Source: Paragordius varius (lineage: Eukaryota; Nematomorpha). From it: a DNA stretch of 64,000 bases. The first letter of the stretch is position 1. The number at the start of each line of letters is the position of its first letter. The notes below the pieces were generated by a model that saw nothing but the letters and a program-made list of their open reading frames with translations, did no database searches and was not told the origin of the DNA. The translations under genes were made by a program, and so were the position numbers. This document shows positions 47,716 through 60,985 of the stretch, piece after piece. The stretch is from NCBI GenBank assembly GCA_964247055.1, contig OZ176050.1, forward strand, positions 14,570,001 to 14,634,000. The letters run 5' to 3'.

Positions 47716-48221
47716 CATGCATTTATCCTTAAATTCTTTGTCTCTGAATTTTTTAGATTCTGATTTACTTAAGGAAGGATATTCTTTTAATTTTCGTAAT
47801 TCTGTTTTTTAGTTTAATTTTACACTATTTTAGCAAAAGAGTTAACATTATCTGAATTTTGTCTTTAATTCGTAAAGTACATATAATATTTTAACATTTG
47901 TATGCTTAATTTAATATTTTTTAGTGGTTTTAATTACAAGGATATATTGTTTTTTGGATAAAATTTTTCAGATAATTTTGATGATTGAAAGTTTTTTTCA
48001 TAAATATCTTTGTGTGATTTTTTAGTTGATTTGCTTTAAAATTTAGTAGTTCTCGATCTTGAAAAATCTTAAAATTTTTCTAATAGCAAAGTTTCATTGA
48101 CTATCTGTAAAAATATTATATCTGTTTGACAAATTTTTCATGTTTAAAAACGGAACAATATTTTCCTTATTTATGTATATTTGCTTTTTAATGGTTAAGA
48201 TTTGGTAGTATTAGCAATACA

Positions 48222-48320
48222 TTTACAGTGTAAGGTTAAATAACTTTAAGGGCTTCGAGTTTGTGGGCTAGGGTTAGGGATTGGAGTTGGTTCATTATCT
48301 TAAAGAAGTCCGCGCATTTC
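48222..48320 (-). repeat. Family K repeat, second inverted copy
   Basis: AAGGTTAAATAACTTTAAGG, GAGTTTGTGGGCTAGGGTTA and GGGATTGGAGTTGGTTCATT, then AAAGAAGTCCGCGCATT. It keeps one arm (AAGAAGTCC) of the second hairpin. It lies about 600 bp from the previous copy in the same orientation. Confidence 0.7.
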
Positions 48321-49608
48321 GATTTATTCATAAAACCTTTGTCTCTGATTTTTTGAATTTCCTTATCGTTAACAATTGATTTTGAATTAAGGACATGGCA
48401 TTTCAGGCATCGTTAATTTAAAAAACATGAATGTTTAATATAAGATAAATCCTGTGAATAAATTCCTAATTTGGTTGTATAACCCCTATTTTAATTGATT
48501 GTTTAAAATATTCGTTTTCCCCAAATAAGGCTTATTTTAATAGAGTTTTTTATATATTTATTTGCGATTGAAAAGTTTTGGTGTTTGTGGTTTAGGTTAG
48601 GGATTAATGCATTATATTAAAAAAACCGTTTTATATTTTAATTAAATTTACATTTTTTTCGGAAAGTAAGTTCAAGACGTGCCTAAAATTGTAAATATAG
48701 AACTGTATATTTCGCTACAAAATCGTCCACATCTAAAAGAATATTTTAATGTAAAAATTATTCATTTTTTAGTATTTCTTTGATCCTGTGTATTTGTATG
48801 CTCGATTTAACAACCGTTTTTAGATAATTGATATCAGGCTTTCTGTAAATAAATAATATTCAAGTGAAAAAAAAATATTTTTATTTCATTTCAAATTAAA
48901 TGCCCACTGTTATTTATTTGATATATTTTGTTATTTTTTCTCTGTTCCATCCGACAAATATCTTTTATGAACTTTTGTTTGATATTTGAAAACGGTTAAA
49001 TATAAAAACTTTGGCAAATATATGTTATCTAATTAAAAATATCTATAAAATTGTTTTTAAATGGTTTAATTGCAAGTTTATTTAGTGAACTGGTGCCTCG
49101 ATTGAGCCTAAGACTCGCGCATTTTTTTAAATTTTTATATTATATTGTAAAGTTAAATGCAACTTAATAATTTTTTTAAAACTACAAATTGGCCTAAACA
49201 AGCAAAAAACTGTAGATTTCTTTAACACTTCTAATATTTTAATATAATCGCTGTTCCCCACAAAATGCTAAACTTATTACAAAAAGTCTTTTGTCTGGTA
49301 AAAGTACCACATTTGTCTTTAGTATTTAATTTAAATCTATTAATATTTTATAGATTCCTAAAATACTGCCAAATTGCAATCAAAACATTAGCTCAAAAAC
49401 GATATTTAAACAAGAATGAAAGAAATGAATGACGAAACAGAGACATATAGAAAACAATGAATATCAAAGAAAATGAATAATTTATATAATAACTTCAATA
49501 AATATAATGTTGCATTTATTATGATTTTTTTATTGAAAAAAAATTAAAAAATATCAATAAATATATATAACACCCCCCCCCGGGTGAGAAAAAAAATTAA
49601 AAAATATT

Positions 49609-50625
49609 CTAAGTCCAAAATTTTATTTTGAGCGTCCGGGAGTAAGAGTGCTCAAAATAAAATATTGGACTTAGAGGCCAAACTCACTCTCTAATGGGAA
49701 AAATAAATCCTCCTTCACACGTTTGGAGAAAACAACCCTTGCAAAATAATAAGAGTTGATTTTCCCCAAAAGAGGAAATGTTCTCCCACTAGAGAGAGTT
49801 ATTTGGCCCAAAAACTCTCCACAAGTATAATGAGAGTTTGTTGTGCATTCGAGCCGGCCATCAATCAGCTCCAGGCATCCCATCTCACCTTCGCCATGTC
49901 TCAGGTATAGTAGAGAGGTTTCCAAGAGTTTCGGCCCATTGATACCCCCATCCCAATGAGCCAAGGTCCATCCAAATCTAAAAATTAGGATTACCTCGAA
50001 ATAGGCTCCTTTTCCTGTGTGGCTCTCCCATCAATCGGCCAATCCCAAATCCCGCACATTTGATCTGCCCAGGGCTTCTGGAATCCGTGATGTACGCCTT
50101 CCCATGCATCGCAATACACCTAAATAATACATTTACCTCGTAAGGCGGCTCCTTTCATTTCGCTCTCCTATTCATGTACAAATCCTTGGTTGAGAGTCTT
50201 GATTCACGTTTTTATCCCTGGTTGCCATTCGAGAAGAAGGCCTAAAGCCTTCAAAATTTCTCTTTCACCACCAGCCTTTCATATAAATTTTTTTCTGATT
50301 GCAATCATAGGTGCTTAGATAACCCAATACATTAATACATGTACTCTTGATTTCCAAATTGCGAATTACAGAATCTACGAATTTTATGGACACCTAGGCG
50401 TAATCTTAGTTTTCCGCTTTAATTAATTTCGATTTAATTTGCCAGGTCAATTCCTTATTATATGCTCTCTTTATCTATTTAATCAGCGGAATTGGTGGAT
50501 TAGTCTAATATAATTTCATGGGTTACTTTATAAATTACGTATCATCTCCATAAATATGATATATTAAATCTTTCACATGAAACGCACAAGTTCATTTATT
50601 CCATATATCACTCGTATGACCAATT
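49609..50625 (-). mobile_element. Family L repeat, copy B, uninterrupted
   Basis: Inverted relative to copy A (12150-14110), to which it aligns over about 1 kb without the LINE insert. The low-coordinate end is a 25-bp-stem hairpin (49609-49674): CTAAGTCCAAAATTTTATTT...GAGC pairs with GCTCAAAATAAAATATTGG...ACTTAG. Reverse-strand reading has a 97-codon frame without recognisable homology, which I do not call a gene. The element class is unknown. Confidence 0.7.
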
Positions 50626-50871
50626 CAAAAAATTCTACCTCGATAATTAATGTCTTAATTGGATATGGATTAATATATATAGTTATTCTATATTACGCAG
50701 GATGGAAATTTTAATTGAGAATGATAATTTAAAAGAAGATTTATAGTTGCATAGCAGTTCTTTTATGTTGCTTTTTTAGCATAACATATAAAATGGAAAT
50801 TAACACAATATTTTTATACTACTTTATCCATTGATATTTTCATCACAAATCGACGAATAACTACGTTTCAA

Positions 50872-50982
50872 ATGCATGTTATTTTTTTGCTATATTTATT
50901 TTTACCCCATTTTATTAATCAAACTAAGCTGAAGTTCATAAAGTTATTCACACTATTGATCCGCATCGCATGTGATGTTAAA
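50872..50982 (+). other. Candidate signal-peptide exon upstream of the duplicated M13 exons
   Basis: ATG followed by MHVIFLLYLFLPHFINQ and KLKFIKLFTLLIRIACDVK, ending at a strong AAA/GTAAGA donor in phase 0. It lies 1.5 kb upstream of the duplicated M13 exons. The first of those needs a phase-2 partner, so at least one more exon would be required. This may be a start exon of a chimeric gene or chance hydrophobic AT-rich sequence. Confidence 0.25.
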
Positions 50983-52041
50983 GTAAGACATTTCTTTATT
51001 AAATTTACATATCTAACACAAAAGATCACATTTGTTTATATTTCAGTTTTTCCATAATAGCCATATGGATATTATATGTAAACTTAAGTTCCAAAATCGA
51101 TGTAAAAATAGAAAATTAAAAATATTATAAAGTAAGGCTTCCTCTCTTTTATAAGTCCAAATATATTTAATATTTTACATAATCAATCAATACTGTATAG
51201 ATTAGGGATTTAAAAAATTTAATGTTATTTAAATTGGGCATTCATTTTTTTTTCATATTTTTCGAGAAATTGAATTAAAGAAACAAAATAGGATTCCCTC
51301 TTAAATATTTATGAATCTTGAAATATAGTAAATGGAAAATCGATAATGGTTTTATCTTAAGGAAGTTATGTTAGCCCGAAAACGCATAATTTATTTTTAG
51401 GGTATATTTGAATTGTTCAAGAATGAATTTGAATTGTTTGTGGGGGAATTTGAATTAAGGGTGTATTCGAATACTTCAAGGGTGCGTTTGAATTGTAAAT
51501 GGTATAGATTTCTAGAAAATATTTAAAAAATGCATGCCCAATATCTTTAGATTGAGCTTAAATATTAATTATCAAGGGGTAAGATAGAAAAAAATATTTG
51601 TATAAAAGTTGCAAATTATGTGTTGTCGGACACTTAAAGTAAAAGTTTTTTTGCAAGGAATTTGACAAGGGTCAGCATTCTAACTATTATTGATTATTAG
51701 TCCATAGGAATATTTCAAGTAAGACGATCTATTATGTAGCATCTCACTTAAACAAAAGGTGATAAAAACAAGGTACAGTGTTTAGAGATTAAATCGATAT
51801 TCAGAAGTATAAATTATCACGGTATAACGTCTAGGAATCTCAATATATAAATAGAATAAGTGTAAAATAGTTAAAACATTTTAATGTATTTTTGAAACAA
51901 TTAAAATATATATGTAATATAATCAATAATATTCAGAGAAAACTTCAGTGTACCGTTTAATTTTTAAGTGTAAAATGGCAGAGTTTATAGCTAAGATCCA
52001 TAAAATTAACCTGAAAAATAATAAACTAAGCCATATCGATA

Positions 52042-52309
52042 CAATTAAAATGGTAATTATACGGACAAAATGTAAAAATACAAAGACAAATATTTTTTTC
52101 AAGAAATCCACACTTTTTAAACCTTAATATTTTTATATAAATTATATAATTCCAATTCTAAAATATATAATTGTTTGCTTTACCACTAGTCATATCGATT
52201 TCATACTTTGCAGTTTAAACAATGCTTATATTTAAAAATAATCAATATCTAAAAAGTATGGTTGTCTTTGTATTTTTATGTTTTGTCCGTATAATTTCAG
52301 TTTTTATTG
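52042..52309. mobile_element. MITE family B copy 6 (duplicate of copy 5)
   Basis: CAATTAAAATGGTAATTATA with CGGACAAAATG at the left, TTTTGTCCGTATAATTTCAG and TTTTTATTG at the right. Shorter than copy 5 by about 22 bp, mainly from loss of part of the right arm after GGTTGTCTTT. Confidence 0.8.
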
Positions 52310-52501
52310 TATATTTCATATTAATGAGTTATATTACCTCGAAAACTCACACAATTTATTTTTAGGGTGAATTTGAATTGTTCAAGGGTATATGATTTTT
52401 AAATTGTATAAATAGTTATAAAGTTACGAAAGTCTATTTTGGAATAAAACGGTTCAACTTACAAAAAAATCCATTAATTAAAAATAAATATTTATTTTTA
52501 G

Positions 52502-55500
52502 ATGGCTTGAAAGTGATGTTTTTAGGAAAATCTATCGCGGAAATCAGGATACAGGTATGCTTTATATATGAAATACATAACAAAAGCACTCTCTACAACG
52601 ATTTCAAAATATTTAATCAAAAAAATTGTTAAAGCGCAATCATGTATTAGTTTGGATATTTTTATTTGGTTTTAATCTAAAACAACTTTTTTAAATGCTT
52701 ACAATATAGTCATCCCCATCAGTTTTTTGGACAAAGATTATTATGATAAGGCAAGTCCCAGGTAGGTCACTTAAAAATTATAACAAATGGGCACAAATGT
52801 GTCCACATTTATTATTTGTAAAATTACTTTTTATTTTAGATTCATAAATATGGCGGGTATTGGCATTGAAATTTTGAAGGAATGGACCTTTATTGAACAA
52901 TGTATATAATATAATGTTGTTAAATATTTAAATTGATCGATTTGTATATAAATGGAATCACTTCTTACAAATCATATATTTTTTAGCTTGTTCTACCGAG
53001 GTAATTTATTTTATATGGTATTTCTTTTTCATCACATAATTTAGATCCGTATATTGCGACAAGACCGCAATTTCCAAGCTTTTAAATTGGCCGTGATGGT
53101 ATGTATTTTTAATATCTGCAATAATTCTTATCAACATGTCTTTTTAACTCTTACAAAAGAGTACTTAATATGGCAGAGATTTACCATTTTTATTCCGATT
53201 CAGAAACTGATCGATTGTCTTTCGCAATATAGTTACAATGCTAGTATACATACCCTAAAATGCTAATAATTTCAGGTTTAAAGCAGTGAACAATATTAAC
53301 TGTAAATACAGCATCCTAAAGTAGCCCTTCGCTGCTCTTAGTGCAAAATATATGAAAATAGTATAGTAGATTAGTGTTAAAAAGATAATTGGTACCTATC
53401 CAAATTTATACATTATTTTTTAATGATCGTGATATGCGGCGTGAAACTACTGAATGTGCTCATTCTATTATATTTAAGTATAATTTGGTTTTAAACGGCC
53501 TTGATTTTTAGCAAAAAACATTTTATTCTTGTCAATATCTAGATATTTGGACGAACAAGAGAAGGGTGAAATTGAAATTACTAAAATATCATTAAAGCCC
53601 CAGCTATGTTTAGGGCCAAGCCTTCTGCAAACAATTTTTAATTAAATAGTATGGCTTTCACCCATTTTTCACTATTTGACTGAATTAAGCTTGTTTTAGG
53701 TGTTATAAGAACAAAAGATAATGTTGGTTGTTTCTTAGATATAAAATTAATAATTTAAAATTTATCATAAAGGCAATATCTAAGATAAAGCCACCTGTAT
53801 TCTTTTTTTAAAGTTCTCTGTTGACACAATAAGTTATGGCAAGCGTATTGGATTATTTGTTCTCAACTTAATTAAATCAATTTAATCTGTGTTGACCGAC
53901 CCTATTTGTTCAATTGACGGTCTTACTCCCCATAAACGAATGTAAAGAAGATTATTCCATGCCGCATTTTCAATCTAGTATCTGAATGTTCACGAATGCC
54001 TCATTTTCTTTTAAATTAGGAAAAATTATATGGTCGGTTATAACTATTGCATGCAAAAGGTGACTGTAAAAGTATTGTTGGTATTTAGCAAAATAAAACA
54101 TCTCTATCAAATTAGAAATATGTAAATTATCAATACCCTATTATGCAGATATTGTCGATAAAACCACTCTTGAAATATATTTTAAAAGTTAAATTAAACC
54201 AGTGGTAGTCAACAAAAAATTTTAAAGTGCCGAAAAATTTTTGATCCAGGACTTGGGACCATACAATATCTATAATAATTTCATAGCTTTTTGATACGTT
54301 TGCAACTATTTGTATCAAATAAATGGATTAAAGTTTATTCAGGGGCATAAAAAACATATATGGGCCGCATTCGACCATTGGACACCGGGTTTTTGAATAC
54401 CAATGATTTAGACGACAAAGAGAAAGAAAGTTGTTTAAAAGATATGCAGCGTTTTTTGCCAGTTATTGAATGTGACATATAGTTGAAATATATTCAAAAT
54501 TAGTGTATTATAGAATAATTTTTTAAATCATTAATTAATTTAGATTCTGAATGAAACGTTCAATTATTTGCCACCACATGAACTGCAACAAATATACTAT
54601 TGGTTCTTTGTCAAAGCCGGACAAGTATTTTATCATTTAGTTTCTATTGTGTATGATTTTATATTTTTATCTGCGTTAAATATCGGGCCCAAGTATTTTT
54701 ATAAACTATATAACAATGATAGGAAATAACAGAATTAACATGTGTTTTTGGTTTTAACCCCTACAAGTAATAATAGAAAGTTAAATACACTTTTGTGGTA
54801 AATCCATATTGAAAATAGCAAAATCTCAATTAGTAACCTTTATACTTTTTAAAGTTTACCTATTGGTATGGTTATATATATCCCAGAATTTAATTTTTAA
54901 ACAAACTACAGTTTCTAAAGTTATATTGTTCTCAATTAGAAAAAAGCTTATTTCTTTAGTTTCTCACTTTTAAAGTCTAAAAAACACATAATTTATTTTA
55001 GGGTGAATTTGAATTGTTCAAGTGTGAATTTGAATAAATGGTATAAAAAATTAAACCTAGACAAAATTTATGCTGTAATGCGAAATGATATAAACTATTA
55101 AACTTAGAATCAAATCGAATATATATGCAGATCCAATTAAACAGGATGCCTTTAATAACTCACAAGGGATTTTATCTAACAAAAATTTTTGGACAGTTAT
55201 GATTTTAATAAATATTAGTTTTAAATTTTGCAAACTATTTTTTGATTGTGATTTGATGTGGTTTTGTCTGACAAATATTTCAATTTTTTTAAAACTTTAC
55301 AGTTGAGATGTATTACACATGCCAACAATTATCACAGAACACCAAGCTATATGAATCACTTTAGGTATATTTTCCTACAGCCCATTATTATCTTATTAAT
55401 ATATTAAATTTAATTGATTATCAATACTAGATATTATTATACTTGTTCTTCGTATCTAAAAATAATTGAAATCATTTTGAATAAAGGGTTGATATTTAAA

Positions 55501-55749
55501 GAAAATAATATCTACACCTAAAATTAATAAGTTTGCCAAAATTTATTAATAAAAATTTTAAGTAATAAGATTTTTGTTCCCCGTTTAATATCTCTCGTTA
55601 TAAATTAATTTTGAAAATAATTAAAGAATTGGATTGATCATATTAGATATATGAAAGAATACTCGGATGCTTTCAATTGTAACGAGTCTCTCCATTATAA
55701 CTTTGAATTTAATTCAACTAATCACTGTCTCGAATATATACGCGTATAA
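52502..55749 (+). CDS. Duplicated 3' half of the M13-like gene (eight exons, 5' part absent)
   Basis: Exons 52502-52554, 52710-52761, 52840-52901, 52987-53000, 53045-53098, 54544-54624, 55303-55364 and 55647-55749 match M13 exons 9-16 with identical splice sites and phases. Over 481 coding bases I count 10 silent and 1 amino-acid change (V to A in the last exon). There is no stop or frameshift. Exons 1-8 of the parent lie outside the duplicated block, so as seen this is a 3' partial gene unless it gained new upstream exons. It retains the KEWTF substitution at the zinc motif. The strongly silent bias implies selection in both copies, or an allelic origin. Confidence 0.7.
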
Positions 55750-55955
55750 CATTAACAATTTAACATTGAGGTGATGGGCTAAATTACTATTCAACACCAT
55801 TTTTTGATATTTTATACCCCTCGGTTTTTTATGTCAAAAACTATTTTCCAAATGATTAATAAATGAAATGATTATATTATTGTTATAATAACATTTTGCC
55901 TGCCTTGTTAATAAAGACAATACCTAAAAAATAAAACACAATTTTAACAAAGAAA

Positions 55956-56144
55956 ACAGTATGAGTAAGTAAGTATAGATTGCTAGAAAGTTAATAATAA
56001 TTGCCAAATAGTAAATACAACAAAGGGGGCAGTATTATTGGCTAATAATAGTAAAAAATACTATCCAATAATATTGCCATTTGTTGTATCTACTATTTGG
56101 CAATAATTAATAACTTTCTAGCAATATATATTTGTTCATACTGT
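55956..56144. mobile_element. MITE family E copy 3 (duplicate of copy 2)
   Basis: ACAGTATGAGTAAGTAAGTA to TTCATACTGT, the same palindromic structure and flanks as 33944-34132 with a few substitutions. Confidence 0.85.
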
Positions 56145-57075
56145 AATGTAATTTATATTAAATTATTTGAATGCACATAAAATTAATTTTATTTAATGCG
56201 GATTAACGCACGATTTGAAACAAAATTATGCTTATGTTATAAAAAGCTTTAGATTATTGAATATTAAAATGAATGTGTTTAAAAGTCTAGAAAAGTGATT
56301 TTCTTTTTTTTGCTATTAGCCAAAATCAAAAAATCTCTTTATCGCATATTTGGTCAATTAGAATACAATAGAAGTAATATGTTAAAAATATATTTTGCTA
56401 AATTTAATAACTTTACCCTTTTTATCTATGAATTCTTGAGTATTTATATTTTCATAGTGGAGCGTTTTCTCGATATTATGGTTATATATTTTATTTTCAC
56501 CAAGCAACTTGGCAAATATGTTAGGTTAATTTTTACACCAATTAAAGGACAAATTAAATTGTCAACATGACATCTGTAAGTTTGGGAATATTCATTAGCA
56601 ATCAAAATAGAAAATTATCCATTGAAAAAACTTATATATAAAATGATATTGGGAACACCCATATTTCATAAAAATGTATCATGCCTTTTTCCATCAATGT
56701 CTTTTTAGTAAAAACGACTTTCGAATTATTCGGCTAATAAGCTACAAAACTTTTAAACTGAATTCAGAAAAATACTATTTAGTTTAATTTCAAACTTTGA
56801 TGGGAAAGCCTTTAAGGGAAAAAATGGAGTTTGTTTTCCTACATTTTTAAGTTTAATAAAAACATTCCAAAGACTTAATATATTTTAACTCAACTTAAAC
56901 AGTGGGATAGTATTAGGGTTCATCCACATATTTTTCATATGCAGATGCGGTATTGATCTCTATTAAGCTGTAGATAGAAAAGTTCTAACAATTTTATAAT
57001 CTTTTAAATTTATAATACGGAAAACCTTATAAAAACCTTATTATATTACCAAACTCATGGGATCATCCACCATTC

Positions 57076-57079
<4 letters not shown>

Positions 57080-57138
<59 letters not shown>
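57080..57138. repeat. Expanded TA microsatellite
   Basis: About 29 TA units. The equivalent place in copy 1 (35060-35070) has only about five, so the tract expanded or contracted after duplication. Confidence 0.9.
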
Positions 57139-57140
<2 letters not shown>

Positions 57141-57232
57141 GTAACAATTTTATTACAAGTGATATGTATACAAACACACACACTTATTGATTCATATATT
57201 AAGCTACTGCACTGTTTCCAATCATCTTATTA

Positions 57233-57552
57233 TTATAAGACAAATGGAATGATAGCTTTACGCGAAGCGTCAGAGAGTGGACAGCCAAATTTGGCCCGAG
57301 CCCAATCTCTTTGCATGAGGGCAGTACAGACCTGATTCGTTACAACGAATATCAGTGTAAACCACCAAGCCTGACTGTACCCAAAAAATGAAATGGTAGA
57401 TTTGGCAGGCCAATATGGTGCTTGAGACGCTATAATAATTAGCGAAATAGCTAAATAAATCCCAATCTCACAGGTGTAATGCGGACAACTGACCCATCTA
57501 AACAAAAATTTGTGTGGGGGTAGTTCATAAACTTTGGCATTTGTGATACGAC
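57233..57552 (-). CDS. Duplicate last exon of the SRD5A3-like reductase
   Basis: Same length, acceptor (TTTTATAG) and TAA as 35160-35479. Four codons differ silently (two Pro, one Leu, one Ser) and two change residue (S to P, M to L in the ELPSHKFMF stretch), both away from the VSCPHY-x2-E core. Open reading is intact, so the copy is either functional or very recent. Upstream exons are not resolved. Confidence 0.75.
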
Positions 57553-60500
57553 CTATAAAACGGTGGAAAAATTTATATAAATTCATAGATAACATTATAT
57601 AAATTAAAAACAGGAGAGCGGATTATGCTCTGTTCTAAAAAGATTTGCTTTTTATGCTTTTATCCATTACACTGTAAAGAAAAATATTATAGAGAAGTAA
57701 TGGATTGTTTTAAATTAAAGCGGTCCTAGTTTTCCATAATTTTTTGTTTTATTGGGACAAAGTAGAAAACAATTTCAATAATGTATAAACTATAAGCTCA
57801 TTTTCGAAACTAATTTTCAAATAATCACATGCTGTCTCCGTAAATAAATAGATATTGGGCATATCAGCCCTATAGCATAAATATTAACGTGTGGTTCGAA
57901 AACATGTAACCACCGAAAGATTTATTATAAAATATAGTACAGAAAAGATATTGTTTTAAGGCTCATAAATGCTATGCACGACTTAACTGGCAACTTGATT
58001 TTGAAAAGAAAAAGATTATATTTATGCTTAATTATTTTTTTGCCTCCTAAATTTTATAGGAAAATTAAAAAATATCATAAATAATTATAATTTTATAGCT
58101 CTTTTTGTGCCCTCAGGCCAGGAATTAAGCAATACCAATGAAAATTACAGGGTTTTGTTTGCAGGTTAGTGGCAAAAGCGCACTCCCTGGTTAATATAAC
58201 GGGAATCATTATGAAACGATGCCATAATTAAAAAAATTTAACCTAAAAAATATAGAATGGCTTATTAACTGCATTATTTGCATGCTAACGATTTCTGTTT
58301 AAAATATTTTTTCATATGCAAAAAAGTAAGAGGGCCATATAGGAGAACCATACGTCCTAAGTTATATTGATGATTATATAAAAGTTTTATTGGAATAGAA
58401 AAAAATTCATGCTTACAACTCAACTTTTTAACCGATAATTAAAGAGGGAAGGATTTAATAGTAAATACAATTGTAGGACCACCTTATTTTAAAGTGATTT
58501 TATCCTTTAAAAGGGAAAAATAAAATATTTTATCATAATTTACAAACTTAAAACAATGTGGGTGTATCCCAAAATAAGATGCAAAACATTAGATTTGGAT
58601 TTCGGTGAAAATATCAATCATAATCGTTGTATTAAATTTCATTGATGTCTGAAACATCCTTTATAACATAAATATACTTTATAGCCACCACTTGAATACT
58701 TAATGGAATTATCAACCTAATTTCTGCCGAAACAGTCATGTTGTAAAAATCATTTATTTATTTATTTTAGTTATTATACAGTATTTATACTTATTTTAGT
58801 TATTATAAAATATTATTCATTTTTAAAGTATATTGAATCATTGGTTGGAGAATGACAATTTCTAATTAGCCCACTCTTAAAAAGATGATTTAGACCTTTG
58901 AATAAAACAATCTCATATAAACAAACTTATTTGAATGTTATTTGTAATATAATACATATTCAAATGTATATGAATTTTATTCCATAGACAGCATTCAAAA
59001 GCAATTATGGCTAAATTTAAAGATCTATCATTCAGGCAAAAAAGTAATTTTTATTGTATCAAAGAGATGTGTCGTTTCAATCAAAAATTTTGAATTAATG
59101 CATGTGTGACTTTCGTCTGATATAAACGAAAAGAAAATACCTAAATATGGATAATATTTTATTTAAGCTGAAATCATAGTTTACTTGCCAAATAAAGATA
59201 TATGATAGATAATTATAGCATAAAAAGGTTTTAAGGGATAATGTAGGGATTTTCGATAAACTAAAATATATTTATAAAATAAATAAATTTATAAGTGAAA
59301 AAGTAAATTCTAATATGTATATTCATATTGTGGTTTTTTTATTTCAATTACTATAACTCATTTTGTATTTAATAATCTAAATATTTACCTTATGGTAAAG
59401 GGCAAATTAAATCCAAGGCTTTAATCAAAATTAGTAATATTTAAGCTAGGACTATAAGTTAGATTTATATAAAAAATATGCACATATAAATTAAAATATA
59501 TTAGTGTTCATAATTATTTATTCGTCCAAATAATATCAACTTTCAAAAGCATTTTGGACACAGATTGCAGCTATACAAAATATATTAAATGCAAGTCTGA
59601 CAATTTTGGGAGGAATATTCTGGTTTATTTGATTATGGACAGAAAACACACATACCATAAGGTAATCTGAAGAAAACGAATCATTTCTAATCCCTCACCC
59701 TAAGTTCCTGACATTTGAATTTTTAAATTTTTTTACTAAATATAAAATTTTGTTTTATTGCATTCAAAATTCATATTAAAAATAAGTGGAAATTCTCTCG
59801 AGCTTTGGTTTATTTTCTATATGTTTGAATAAGTTTTATCAAGTTATTATTTTTCAGTAAAGTGACTTTTTCAAAAATAAAATAAATTTTTACAATTGAA
59901 TTTAATATAAATAATAGTTATATATAAATTGGGTGATAAATAATTTCATGGCCATTACACTATAATCAGATTATATAAATATGATAATAGTTAAAATTTG
60001 ATTTTACCATACCTTTAATATATCTCTATACGATTTTCCAATTTAAAATCATAAATGGTCTAGTTGGCGAATTGGTGAATTATGTCGTCGTTTTATTTAT
60101 ATACGTTTTAGATGTCCTATTTAGTCATTCAACAAAAAATAAAGCACAATGAGAAATTTTTTAGCAAATAATAATTTTTAAACAAAAAAAACTAACTAAT
60201 TAGTTGATAACATCAATCAATATAGGATGTATTATTTAATCGAAATTAAAGCACTTATAACCCGCATTTAAGAAATTATAAATCTTCTTTTTATTTTCTA
60301 TTGCCATTTATTGGGTGTCAACTTTATATAAACCATTGATATTACATTGACTAAATCAAAATTAGCATATTGTATTTAATTTTTTTAACAGCGATATTAT
60401 ATTAAATTTTTATTGTTGTTACCATTTGATCTTCATTTCCAAATGTGTCAAATCATTAAATAAATGTATGTGATCTAATATCTAATATTAGTTTTAAGGA

Positions 60501-60839
60501 ATTTGAGATTAAATTAGAGAATAGGAATAATCTGTATGCAAATAACAGAATATTTGAGCATGAGTGACATAATAAGATAAATTAAAATTAAATTTACAGA
60601 TTACTGAATAACTTTCTAAGATATCAAATAAAAAGTAATACTATGCCTGTTAATTATAAATTTGATAATTATATTTCAACATATGATATAATTGAAGGCT
60701 TACAGCTAAAATATTCATCCTCTCTACTGAAACTAGCACAGATCTATAACTATTAGTCAAATACTAAATCTAACCTATCCATTACATCGTGTTAAAATAT
60801 CTATTCAATTTTAATATCATTTCACATATTAATAATATA

Positions 60840-60985
60840 AAAAGAACTTTCAAAAGAAATACGTGGGTCTCGGCCTGCTACGCAGACCGAAGAAGTCCTA
60901 CGGACTTCTTTAAGGAAATGAACCAACTCCAATCGCTCACCCTAACCCTAGCCCACAAACTCGAGAGCCCTAAAATTAAATCTGC
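60840..60985 (+). repeat. Family K repeat, copy with intact GC-rich double hairpin
   Basis: Between GTGGGTCT and CTTTAAGG this copy has 37 bp absent from copy 1. It holds a 7-bp stem (CGGCCTG/CAGACCG, one G-T pair, 60871-60889) and a perfect 9-bp stem with TAC loop (AAGAAGTCC/GGACTTCTT, 60890-60910). The telomere-like CACCCTAACCCTAGCCC follows. Confidence 0.8.

Larger units (their letters stand above)
45991..49600. other. AT-rich spacer holding inverted family K repeats
   Basis: Apart from the two family K copies and a shorter GGTTTAGGTTAGGGATTAAT at about 48590, I see no coding signal, tandem array or inverted-repeat element. Confidence 0.5.

Noticed and set aside
49573-49584. Short C run and CCCGGG
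   Set aside because: Isolated homopolymer next to family L, like the G run near 3936. No structural feature could be supported.
49671-49964. 97-codon minus-strand frame (AHWDGGINGPKLLETSLLYL...)
   Set aside because: It lies inside the repetitive family L. The other copy does not preserve the frame, and no homology was recognised.
53054-53266. 70-codon ORF extending M13 exon 13 past its donor
   Set aside because: Changes between copies beyond the GTATGT donor are mostly non-silent, whereas within the exon all are silent, so the extension is intron.
56295-56570. 91-codon frame (YRIFGQLEYN...TKQLGKYVRLIFTPIKG) also seen in part near 34290-34550
   Set aside because: Between the duplicates most differences change residues and a small indel breaks the frame in copy 1, unlike the true exons. 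No family recognised.
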